From contig NZ_DHDZ01000026.1 of NCBI RefSeq assembly GCF_002399615.1, positions 1 through 22,378 on the forward strand: a DNA stretch of 22,378 nt, in the 5' to 3' direction. The notes under the pieces were generated by a model, which was not told the DNA's origin, made no database searches, and worked only from the letters and a program-made list of their open reading frames with translations. The DNA is from Pedobacter sp. UBA4863. Its GTDB lineage: Bacteria > Bacteroidota > Bacteroidia > Sphingobacteriales > Sphingobacteriaceae. This document shows positions 1 through 7,300 of this stretch, in pieces; position 1 is the first letter of the stretch; each line of letters opens with the position of its first letter. Both the position numbers and the translations under genes were made by a program.

Positions 1-265
1 AAAAGCGAAAAAATGGAGTGCCTATGCCCGGCATAGCTTGTACCGCTATCGGTAAGGGCAGGAAAGATTGCGTGCTGGCGTTGTATGCTGATTATCAGGG
101 CGTAACACCCAAAATTCACGTTAGTAGTAGAAAATAGCTGTGGTTTAAATAAAAAACGAGTTGTTCTAACTTTAAAACATTTTATTAACCCGAACTCACG
201 TTAAGTTAAGAATGTTTAGCCCATTGGCGGGGACGCCAACGTCCGCAAAAGAAACTAAAGTAACT
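1..265. other. Intergenic DNA at window edge; possible gene end
   Basis: No convincing gene. A plus-strand frame starting at base 3 stays open to a TAG at 135-137 (about 44 codons) and could be the C-terminus of a gene that begins before the window. I do not recognise the peptide, and an open frame this short can arise by chance. The rest is AT-rich non-coding DNA. A GC-rich block at 226-244 contains GGCGGGGACGCC followed by CGTCC, which can pair with GGACG just before it. Confidence 0.3.
226..244. repeat. Small GC-rich palindromic repeat, copy 1
   Basis: GGCGGGGACGCC at 226-237 recurs in inverted orientation at 11150-11161. Here it overlaps a short hairpin (GGACG 231-235 against CGTCC 240-244, 4-nt loop). 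The GC content contrasts sharply with the AT-rich flanks. It probably belongs to a dispersed intergenic repeat family, but two copies in one window are weak evidence. Confidence 0.35.
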
Positions 266-442
266 ACCCGTAGTACATTATCAATAAATAATTGATATAC
301 AAATATTTGTACATGAAGTTTAAATCCTCCCCCTACCCCCTCCAAGAGGGGGATATGCAAATCGTATAGTTATACGCCATGTGTCCCCCTTTGGAGGGGG
401 CAAGGGGGAGGAGAACTAACTAAATCAATAATGCAAACGGGT
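266..442 (+). mobile_element. MITE-like element, copy 1 (177 bp)
   Basis: The element starts ACCCGT (266-271) and ends ACGGGT (437-442), so its ends are inverted repeats. It is flanked directly on both sides by GTAACT (260-265 and 443-448), which looks like a 6-bp target-site duplication. The core is a long hairpin: a C-rich arm at 326-345 pairs with a G-rich arm at 391-411, AGGGGG (347-352) pairs with CCCCCT (385-390), and the tip is CGTATA-GT-TATACG (363-376). There is no coding capacity, so it must be mobilised in trans if mobile. Homologous copies lie at 4150-4318 and 13153-13351, both in the opposite orientation. No matching transposase is in the window. Confidence 0.75.
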
Positions 443-479
443 GTAACTGTAATAAATTACAAGGCTTTAACCTTTAACG

Positions 480-555
480 AGATAATAAATTCAGCAAGAG
501 GAAATGCCCATCTGCCCTTGCCTCCTATACTTGGAGCAAGCGCTGAATTTATTTC
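480..555. other. Structured non-coding stretch
   Basis: ATAAATTCAGC (485-495) has its perfect 11-bp inverted copy at 542-552. Inside lies a second hairpin: CTTG 517-520 with CAAG 537-540, and CTCC 522-525 with GGAG 533-536, closing a 7-nt loop. This may be a transcribed structured RNA, a decayed repeat or a terminator for something upstream. There is no T-tract after either stem and I recognise no RNA family. Confidence 0.3.
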
Positions 556-604
556 AAGGTCTGTTAGCTAGATTTTAAGCCCTATGATTTACAGTAGTTA
601 CATA

Positions 605-641
605 CTAGCTATACACTGGCTACACACTAGCTATCTGCTAG
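605..641 (+). repeat. Tandem 11-bp repeat, three units
   Basis: Three consecutive 11-bp units close to CTAGCTAYACA occupy 605-615, 616-626 and 627-637, followed by a partial CTAG at 638-641. The array runs directly into the 10-bp array starting at 641. Both periods are close to one turn of B-DNA. Confidence 0.5.
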
Positions 642-710
642 TTGAACGGACTTGAACGGAGTTGAACAGACTTGAAGGGAGTTTAACAGAGTTGTAGATA
701 GTTGTAGGGA
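641..710 (+). repeat. Tandem 10-bp repeat, seven units, helically phased
   Basis: Seven degenerate units in exact 10-bp register, with consensus near GTTGAACGGA, start at 641, 651, 661, 671, 681, 691 and 701. TTG at unit positions 2-4 is the most constant part; the fifth unit has TTT. The array ends about 20 bp upstream of a TAnnTTTG promoter element, and its last TTG (702-704) lies near the -33 position. A protein binding each unit would sit on one face of the helix. Slippage of a simple sequence is the alternative origin. Confidence 0.65.
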
Positions 711-736
711 GATTTTAATAAAAACACTTATATTTG
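702..736 (+). promoter_or_regulatory. Putative promoter of the gene at 779
   Basis: TATATTTG (729-736) matches the Bacteroidota -7 element TAnnTTTG exactly. A TTG at 702-704, within the last 10-bp repeat unit, is a possible -33 element, but the 24-bp spacer is longer than the 18-19 bp seen at the other promoters here. Transcription would start near 742, leaving a leader of roughly 35 nt before the ATG at 779. Confidence 0.5.
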
Positions 737-778
737 ATATTCAACCAGTTACATAAACCAAATATAAATGTTTTTACC

Positions 779-1528
779 ATGAGAAACAAGATTTCTGCCA
801 AACCTTACGGTTTATCGGCTAGTTCGAAACTTGCAGGCGTTTATTTTAAACAAGCTAATGTTTTTGCCTCTTCTATTTACGGAGGCTTTATTGGTTTTGA
901 ACCACGTTTTGCTGCTAGAGAAACTTACCAGCGGTTATTGCGGCTACTTGTTAAGCTATACCACAGCGATACACCGCATTACGGAAAGGAAAAGCGCTTA
1001 TGCCGTGGAGATGTGGCTCTGTTAAAAAAATGGCGTATCCAAAAAGGTGTTGATTGGCACAGTAGTTATGGTCTAGTTATTGGTTTGGATACAGTTATCA
1101 ATGGTGAAGGACTTGATGTAACGTTGCGTTTGAATGCCAACGGTTGGTTTTGTGGTAAAGAGGCTTTGAAAGGTATTGCGCCTTACTATTATGTGTTTTT
1201 GATTAATGAGGATACTCGCCATGTTGAAGTGCAGGCTACGGATTACCTAGAATTCCATATTACGAGAACTTATGGGGATTTTTTATCTGCGTTTAAATTT
1301 AGGCCTGTTGACAAGGGCATTGTAATGGTAATTGCTGTAGTTAGGCCTATATTAATGACTAAAGGCGATAAGAGGGTTTATATTTCGGAAAACAAACATT
1401 ATTTTAAAGCAGCAGTAATTTATAGCATAGGCATATTTGAAGGACAACTCCATTCTTATGTTGCTAAAACTGCCAATAATGAACCAGCGGTTAGTGCCAG
1501 GGCTAAGGTAGCTTGGCAAAGCAGTTAG
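779..1528 (+). CDS. Hypothetical protein, 249 aa
   Basis: I do not recognise this protein. The frame is open from a TTG at 734, but I chose ATG 779 because TAnnTTTG at 729-736 overlaps the upstream extension and would place the start of transcription near 742. The product has no signal peptide or clear membrane segment. Its N-terminus is basic and rich in Ser and Lys, and the middle and C-terminal parts look like a beta-rich fold with many aromatics (APYYYVFLIN, GDKRVYISENKHYFKAA). It stands alone: tandem 11-bp and 10-bp repeats lie upstream, and a hairpin terminator separates it from the convergent surface-protein gene. Regular codon use and a full-length frame argue for a real gene. No function is assigned. 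Confidence 0.7.
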   Translation: MRNKISAKPYGLSASSKLAGVYFKQANVFASSIYGGFIGFEPRFAARETYQRLLRLLVKLYHSDTPHYGKEKRLCRGDVALLKKWRIQKGVDWHSSYGLVIGLDTVINGEGLDVTLRLNANGWFCGKEALKGIAPYYYVFLINEDTRHVEVQATDYLEFHITRTYGDFLSAFKFRPVDKGIVMVIAVVRPILMTKGDKRVYISENKHYFKAAVIYSIGIFEGQLHSYVAKTANNEPAVSARAKVAWQSS

Positions 1529-1579
1529 TTTTGCATGATCTATTCAAATAGATAAAATTTAAGCCATAATCACTTCACA

Positions 1580-1609
1580 AAAATGGCCAGCCCTAAGGCC
1601 AGCCATTTT
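1580..1609. terminator. Bidirectional hairpin terminator
   Basis: AAAATGGC (1580-1587) pairs perfectly with GCCATTTT (1602-1609). Inside, after a 2x2 internal loop, GCC (1590-1592) pairs with GGC (1597-1599) around a 4-nt loop. The A/T ends of the stem give U-rich 3' ends in both directions. It lies between the convergent genes 779-1528 (+) and 1630-3816 (-), where a shared terminator is expected. Confidence 0.7.
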
Positions 1610-1629
1610 AAATATACTGTAGTTTGGTA

Positions 1630-3816
1630 TTATAATTTCATCACTTTTACCGCTTCTTCTTTAGTCAATCCTACTAGTTTTACGATGTACAGTCCTTTGG
1701 CATAGCTGTGCATAGCTATTACTGCTGTACTTTGGCCTGCACTTAATGCCAGCTGTGCAAGTACACGGCCATCTAGTCCATATAACACTAGTTTTTGATA
1801 ACTGCCCGCAGCAAAGTTAACAGTAAGCTGCTGCTGTACGGGGTTAGGGTAAATGCTTACGCCTGTTACGGACAAACTGAAGCTCAAGGCTTTCTCTGCC
1901 AATATGGTAGCGACACCATTGTTATCTAGCTGTAATAAGCGGTAATAGTTATTGCCGTTTAAAGGTTGCTGATCTACATACTGGTAAGCATTAACGGTAT
2001 TACTGTTGCCTTTTCCTGTTACATTTCCTATTTTAACAAAGTTCTTATCATCGCCACTGCGATAAATCTCAAAGCCTTTATTGTTTTGCTCGCTGGCGGT
2101 TTGCCATTGCAGCTTGGCTATCTTATTTTCGGTTGTAGCCTCAAAGCGGATTAAGTTAACCGGTAAAGTGGTATTTATCGTAAAACTATTGGTATTGCTA
2201 CTTGCACTCTCATTGCCCGCAGCATCGGTAGCGGTAACACGAACGTTATGTGAACCATTAGCTAAAGCAGTTGAGATAGCATAAGTCCAATTTCCAGACC
2301 CAGTGGCTGTAGTGGTGCCAACATTGCTGCCATCTACAATAATGGTAACCGTGCTGTTTGCTTCTGCGGTGCCAGAAATAGCTGGCTTGTTATTGGCAGA
2401 GGTGCTTCCATTTGATGGTGTTGATACTACAGGAGCGGAAGGGGCTTGGGTATCTATCACAAAAGTATTAGTATTACTACTACTAGTATTGCCCAAAGCA
2501 TCGGTAGCGGTAGCACGAACGGTATGTGAACCATCAGCTAAAGCAGTTGAGATAGCATAAGTCCAACTTCCAGATCCATTGGCTGTAGCGGTGCCAACAT
2601 TGCCGCCATCTACAATAATTGTAACCGTGCTGTTTGCTTCTGCGGTACCAGAAATAGCTGGCTTGTTATTGGCATAGGTACTTCCGTTTGATGGACTTGA
2701 AACTACCGGAGCGGAAGGGGCGGTTCTATCAATGGTATAAGTTTCGCCATTAAACGGTAATGTTGTAGATATGCCCGGTGAAATACCTGTAGCATTGGCA
2801 AAGTTTAATCTAAGTGTTCCGCTACCACTACCTGTGTTTACGGTAACCGTACGGGTTGTACCCGAACCACTTATACCTGAAACAGCAACTCCCGAAATAC
2901 TGCCTGTGGTAGTTATGGAGAAATTACTTGTAGTAACGTTTGTAACTGACGCTCCAAAAGTAACGACATAGGATACATTAGCTTGTAATGTTGGGTTTGC
3001 ACTTGCTCTTGTAATTGAAGTAATGGTAGTTGTAGGAGCAGATAACGAAGGTGTTGGATAGCCTGATGGGGTTATACCTAAATCATTAGTTGCATGATGA
3101 GCCCAGTTTGCCGGAGTATTAATAGCTGTAGATAAAGCTGCTGGTGTACCCGTAAGTGTACCGGTATATTTACTATTAGCAATTTCAGGGCCTGGGGCCG
3201 GAAATAATGAAACACAGTTAACCCCATTAGTTAAACCTGTTGGCAATGCACTTTCGTTACCACCACTTGCCCCGGTTGTACCGTTCCATGCAGTATTCCA
3301 TGTAGTCGCAGGATCATAATCCGTTGAATTATAATCGGCATGCACACCTGCAATAAATGTAGGTGATGCCGGTTCGGCACCCGTAGATGATTGGTAGGCC
3401 AACATCTGGTCGCCTCCGGAAAGGTTAAAATTCACCCCCTGTGCAAATGTAATTGAGGTGCCTGTTGTGCCTGTAACTGTAAATACATCAGCTGTAGCTG
3501 TTTCTACAATCGATACTATAGTACCTGCAGGTGTAAAAGCAGGAACTGTCCACAATAAATGTGTCTCTGTACTACCTGTTACCCAGGTTGTACCGCCCCA
3601 TCCTTTCTCGGTAAAATAAATCTTAGTATTTTGTGCTATGTCTTTTAAGGTAATAAAAGAGAAACCATCCTGTGTAGCAGGCGCCCCTCCGGTTTGAAAG
3701 CCTATAAAGGCTATATCACCAGGCGCAAGGGTAGTTTGGGCTTTTACATAAAGTGTTGTTAATTGCAAAAGCAAAGCTAATGCAGTGGCCTTAAAAAGTT
3801 TGTAAAAATGTTTCAT
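1630..3816 (-). CDS. T9SS-secreted surface protein with Ig-like repeats, 728 aa
   Basis: This is a predicted cell-surface or secreted protein exported by Sec and then T9SS. Residues 1-26 form a signal peptide ending VKA before QTT. Residues about 28-255 form a beta-rich N-terminal region (starts LAPGDIAFIGF) that I associate with Bacteroidota surface proteins but cannot name. Residues about 260-365 are one Ig-like domain. Residues about 366-456 and 457-548 are two near-identical bacterial Ig-like repeats (SAPVVSxPSNGST ... DGSHTVRATATD). A linker beginning LPVNLIRFEA (551-634) precedes the type A sorting domain at about 650-728, with the YPNP motif and the final VKVMKL. It has its own promoter at 3857-3885. 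No catalytic motif is visible, so an adhesive or structural role is inferred. The linker is shared with the two other surface genes in this window. Confidence 0.9.
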   Translation of the reverse strand: MKHFYKLFKATALALLLQLTTLYVKAQTTLAPGDIAFIGFQTGGAPATQDGFSFITLKDIAQNTKIYFTEKGWGGTTWVTGSTETHLLWTVPAFTPAGTIVSIVETATADVFTVTGTTGTSITFAQGVNFNLSGGDQMLAYQSSTGAEPASPTFIAGVHADYNSTDYDPATTWNTAWNGTTGASGGNESALPTGLTNGVNCVSLFPAPGPEIANSKYTGTLTGTPAALSTAINTPANWAHHATNDLGITPSGYPTPSLSAPTTTITSITRASANPTLQANVSYVVTFGASVTNVTTSNFSITTTGSISGVAVSGISGSGTTRTVTVNTGSGSGTLRLNFANATGISPGISTTLPFNGETYTIDRTAPSAPVVSSPSNGSTYANNKPAISGTAEANSTVTIIVDGGNVGTATANGSGSWTYAISTALADGSHTVRATATDALGNTSSSNTNTFVIDTQAPSAPVVSTPSNGSTSANNKPAISGTAEANSTVTIIVDGSNVGTTTATGSGNWTYAISTALANGSHNVRVTATDAAGNESASSNTNSFTINTTLPVNLIRFEATTENKIAKLQWQTASEQNNKGFEIYRSGDDKNFVKIGNVTGKGNSNTVNAYQYVDQQPLNGNNYYRLLQLDNNGVATILAEKALSFSLSVTGVSIYPNPVQQQLTVNFAAGSYQKLVLYGLDGRVLAQLALSAGQSTAVIAMHSYAKGLYIVKLVGLTKEEAVKVMKL
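2173..2721 (-). repeat. Tandem Ig-domain repeat within a surface gene
   Basis: Two consecutive units of about 275 bp (2173-2448 and 2449-2721) encode the paired Ig-like domains of the 728-aa protein. They remain very similar at DNA level: stretches around 2230-2400 and 2505-2680 match almost base for base. This suggests recent duplication or homogenisation and a site where domain number may vary. Confidence 0.75.
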
Positions 3817-3856
3817 AAATTTTGTGGGTGTAAAGATTGAAGAGTGTATTTGAGCG

Positions 3857-3885
3857 CAAAAATAATAAAATCAATCACTTTACAA
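3857..3885 (-). promoter_or_regulatory. Promoter of the 728-aa surface protein gene
   Basis: On the minus strand, TTG (complement of 3883-3885) is followed by an 18-bp spacer and TATTTTTG (complement of 3857-3864). This matches the Bacteroidota -33/-7 pattern TTG-N18/19-TAnnTTTG. Transcription would start near 3850, about 35 nt before the ATG at 3816. Confidence 0.7.
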
Positions 3886-4149
3886 CTTTTAGATGTTAAA
3901 TAATTGGGCAATTGCATAAAACCGCTATCTAGCGGTGTGTTGCATACAGCTTTTTGTTTTATAAAAAAGCACCCAAAAAAGCCCCTTTACATTTCACATA
4001 TAAAGAGGCTAGAGAGCGCAAAGCATGGAGCGTAGCTTTAGCAGATGGTGTTTATTTTCTTTTTTGCAGCAGCTTGTATTTTAAATTTATTTCGAACGAG
4101 CCACTGCTTTCGCTTGCCAACATGGCAGTAGCAGCACATATTTATTACT
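3886..4149. other. Intergenic DNA with one small hairpin
   Basis: I see no supportable gene. ACCGCT-ATCT-AGCGGT (3921-3936) is a 6-bp stem with a 4-nt loop, followed on the plus strand by a T-rich run at 3951-3960, so it could act as a weak terminator. A 72-codon plus-strand frame at 3954-4172 runs into the inserted element and has no family resemblance, so I do not call it. Confidence 0.4.
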
Positions 4150-4318
4150 ACCCGTTTGCATTATCGATTTAATTAGCTATCCTCCCCCCACCCCCTCCAA
4201 AGGGGGACACACGGTGCTTAAGCATTTTCATATCCCCCTCTCCGAGGGGCAGGGGAAGATTTAAACTTAACATACAAACATTTGTATATCAATTATTTAT
4301 TGAGAATACACTACGGGT
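4150..4318 (-). mobile_element. MITE-like element, copy 2 (169 bp)
   Basis: This is the same element as at 266-442 but inverted: ACCCGT at 4150-4155 and ACGGGT at 4313-4318. The core keeps the C-rich and G-rich arms. A 10-bp sequence, ATATTTATTA, occurs at 4138-4147 and again at 4320-4329, one to two bases from the element ends; it may be a target duplication but is AT-rich. The element ends only 8 bp past the stop codon of the 1923-aa surface protein gene, so its hairpin could serve as that gene's terminator. Confidence 0.7.
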
Positions 4319-4326
4319 TATATTTA

Positions 4327-7300
4327 TTATTGTTTAATTACTTTTTTCACGATGCTTTCCCTTGTCCCCATTAGCCTAATAAAATACACTCCAGTTGGAT
4401 AATCCGACAAATCTATTTCCAGTTCACTTTGTTGCTGCTTTAATGGAATAGATTTTAGCACTCTTCCATCTACACTAGTTAACGTAAAACCAGTGTATTT
4501 TGCGGCTTTAAAATTTACCATCACCTTGTTTTTTGTTGGGTTAGGATATAAGTTAAAAGCTAAGGCCGAAAGACTAAAGTCTAAAGAACGAACGCCCAGT
4601 TCGGTGGCTTTGCCATTGTTATCTACTTGTACCAACTTGTAATAATTGTTACCGTTTAATGGTTGCTGATCTACATAGTGGTAAGCATTAACGGTATTGC
4701 TGTTGCCCTTTCCTGTTATATCCGCTATTTTAACAAATTGCTTATCATCGCCACTGCGGTAAATTTCAAAGCCTTTATTGTTTTGCTCGCTGGCAGTTTG
4801 CCATTGCAGCTTGGCATAACTAGCTGCTATTTGTGCGGTGTAATTGAACAGTTCTACGGGCAGTGCCGGATCTATAATCTGTAAGGTTTGTACTTCTTCT
4901 TTTGGTTCGTACGCGGCATCACCTGCTTGTACTGCCGTTATTTCCACTGTTCCTGCTCCTTTAATTTTCACCTTCCAGGCACCATTATCTTCGTAAACTT
5001 GTGCAATAGCTGGATCGCTACTTACAAAGGTTACCGGCAAGCCGGTGCTGGCCGTAGCGCTAATTACAAAATCGGCACTACTAATGGTTTTATCGGCTAA
5101 GGCTGCAAAGTTGATGGTCTGTGGAAGTAATCCCTGATACTCGTAGGCGCCCATGTCTATTGCACCACCATTCGCAAAATTGTAAGCCCTAAGCTTACCA
5201 GCAAAGTCCGCTGTAGTTGCAGAAAGATCTGTATAGTGGGCGTTATTACCCTTGTTGATTGCTGGACTGGTTGCTTGCAATTGAAAATCACCGGTGATAA
5301 ATGGTGCGGTAGCGTGTGCAGGCATGGTTACAAACTTCGGATCTACATCTAAGTTATTGCCGCCATTAACCCCAGTTGTTGACAGCCAATTACCGCTACC
5401 ACGACTACCTTGTACAATACTGTTATAGTACTTAGCACCAACGGTAGTGTATTCCGCACTCACTCCGGTATTATTGCCATAAATGATACTGTTATAAAAG
5501 AAAGGCACTGTTGTTGATGGGGACTGGATATGTAATGCGCCTCCCATATTAGCAGTATTAGCTTTGTTACCGCTAATGGTTACGTTTGTAAAAACTGCCG
5601 ATGATGCACCATTCACGTAAATACCTCCACCAGCATAGCCCGCACTATTTCCGCTCATAATTACATTTTGAAATGTTGGTGATGTAGAATTAATATAAAC
5701 TGCCGATCCGCTTAAGGCTGAGTTGCCATTAATTATGGTATTACTAATACTTGGTTTAGCACCTCCAGTAATACCTATACCGCCTCCTACATTTTGGGCT
5801 GTATTGGCTGTTATTGTTAAATTAGAAAGTATTGGCGAAGAAGCGTCTGTTAAAATTCCTCCATGGTTTTTAGACATTATCAATTTAGTGCTTACGGTTA
5901 TAGTTTGTTCGTTGCCTCCCCCTGCATTACCGTCCTTAATAGTAAAACCGTTAAGGGTTGCTGTGCCAACATCACCTACAGAAAGCACTACGTGATACGC
6001 ATTGTCTGCATTGTCGCCAATTACACCAATATCGCCACTTAAAATAGATCTGTGTGCCCATGTAGTGGTATCTCGCTCGGCGGTATTACTTTCTGTACCA
6101 GCAAAGCCTCCATATATTTTGATGTCTTTTGCCAATAAGAAAGCGTTATTCCTACCGTCAGCAACGCCAAATTTATTATCTGCCGGGCTATACATTGGGT
6201 GATAGGTACCCGCAGCTACCCAAATTTGCTTAATACCAGGTGTTGTTCTCACAGTCTTCAGTGCATCGGCCAGTTCACCAAGAGCATTTGTCCAACTTGA
6301 GCCATTGCCAGTTGCTCCTTTTTTAACAAAAAGTACATTATCTGCACTAGCACCCACCGCCGACTGGTATTCGAAAGCGCCCAAGTCTATACGGCCATTT
6401 TGCGCATAGTCATAAACTCGTAGCTGCCCATTCAAGTCTTTAGTAGTGGCAGAAAGCCCGGCGTAATAACTATTGTTTCCAGCGTTAATAGCGGGGCTAG
6501 ATGCTTGTAAATTGTAATTACCGCCGGTAAAAGGTGCCGTATTAAAGTTTGGCGCAGTAACAAATCTAGGATCGGCATCGAGGTTATTACCACCATTGGT
6601 ACCTAAGGCGTTAACCCAACTAGCTCCGTTAAAGCTACCTTCTATAATCGAATTATAAAATGCTGGCGTACTTGATGCGTTAAAAACGCCAGTACTGTTG
6701 CCAAATACAATACTATTATACAACTTAGGGTTTGAAGCATCATTGTAAAGCGCACCGCCATTAGCGTTTGCCCAATTGCCACTCAAGGTCACGTTAACTA
6801 ATGTGGCTGGAGAATTTTGTTTGTTATATATACCGCCACCATTACCTTCGGCCTTATTGCCGCGTAACAGTACATTGGTAAGCTCTGGTGAAGAACCATT
6901 CGCGTTATAAATACCGCCACCATCTACATTGGCTTTATTACCGCCAAGCACTACATTGGTAAGTTTAGGAGCAGACGAATTTAAATTATAAATACCCCCT
7001 CCACTGGCTAGCGCAGTATTACTTTGTATAGTTACATTGCTTAAAATGGGCGAAGACGAATTTAAGTTGTACATACCTGCGCCATTGCTTGCGATATTAT
7101 TGTTCACCGTAACATTGGTTAAGGTAGGCGACGAATAGTTAGTCTGGTACATTCCACCGCCATTACTGGCAGCAGTATTGTCGCTAATAGTTAAGTTAGC
7201 AAATGTAGGTGAAGATGAATGCAGATAAATACCTCCTGCAACGTCCCTAGAGAATTGATTAGCATTAATCGTGATATCACCTGCTCCATTAGCGTTCCCT

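Noticed and set aside
641..710. Ten-base array as iterons of a plasmid or phage origin
   Set aside because: No replication initiator gene is nearby, units are short and degenerate, and the array abuts a gene promoter. I keep it as a putative regulatory array.
734..778. TTG start for the 249-aa hypothetical protein
   Set aside because: It overlaps the TAnnTTTG element at 729-736 and would lie upstream of the predicted transcription start.
3954..4172. 72-codon plus-strand open frame
   Set aside because: It runs into the MITE-like element at 4150, lacks a promoter and resembles no family.
4150..4318. The palindromic C/G-rich blocks as ordinary intrinsic terminators
   Set aside because: All three copies share long flanking arms and defined ends, and two have exact direct repeats at the borders. 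A terminator role may be secondary.
6700..7250. Regularly spaced short repeats suggesting a CRISPR array
   Set aside because: The repeats are coding turns of a parallel beta-helix in an uninterrupted frame, with degenerate units and no spacers; no cas genes are present.
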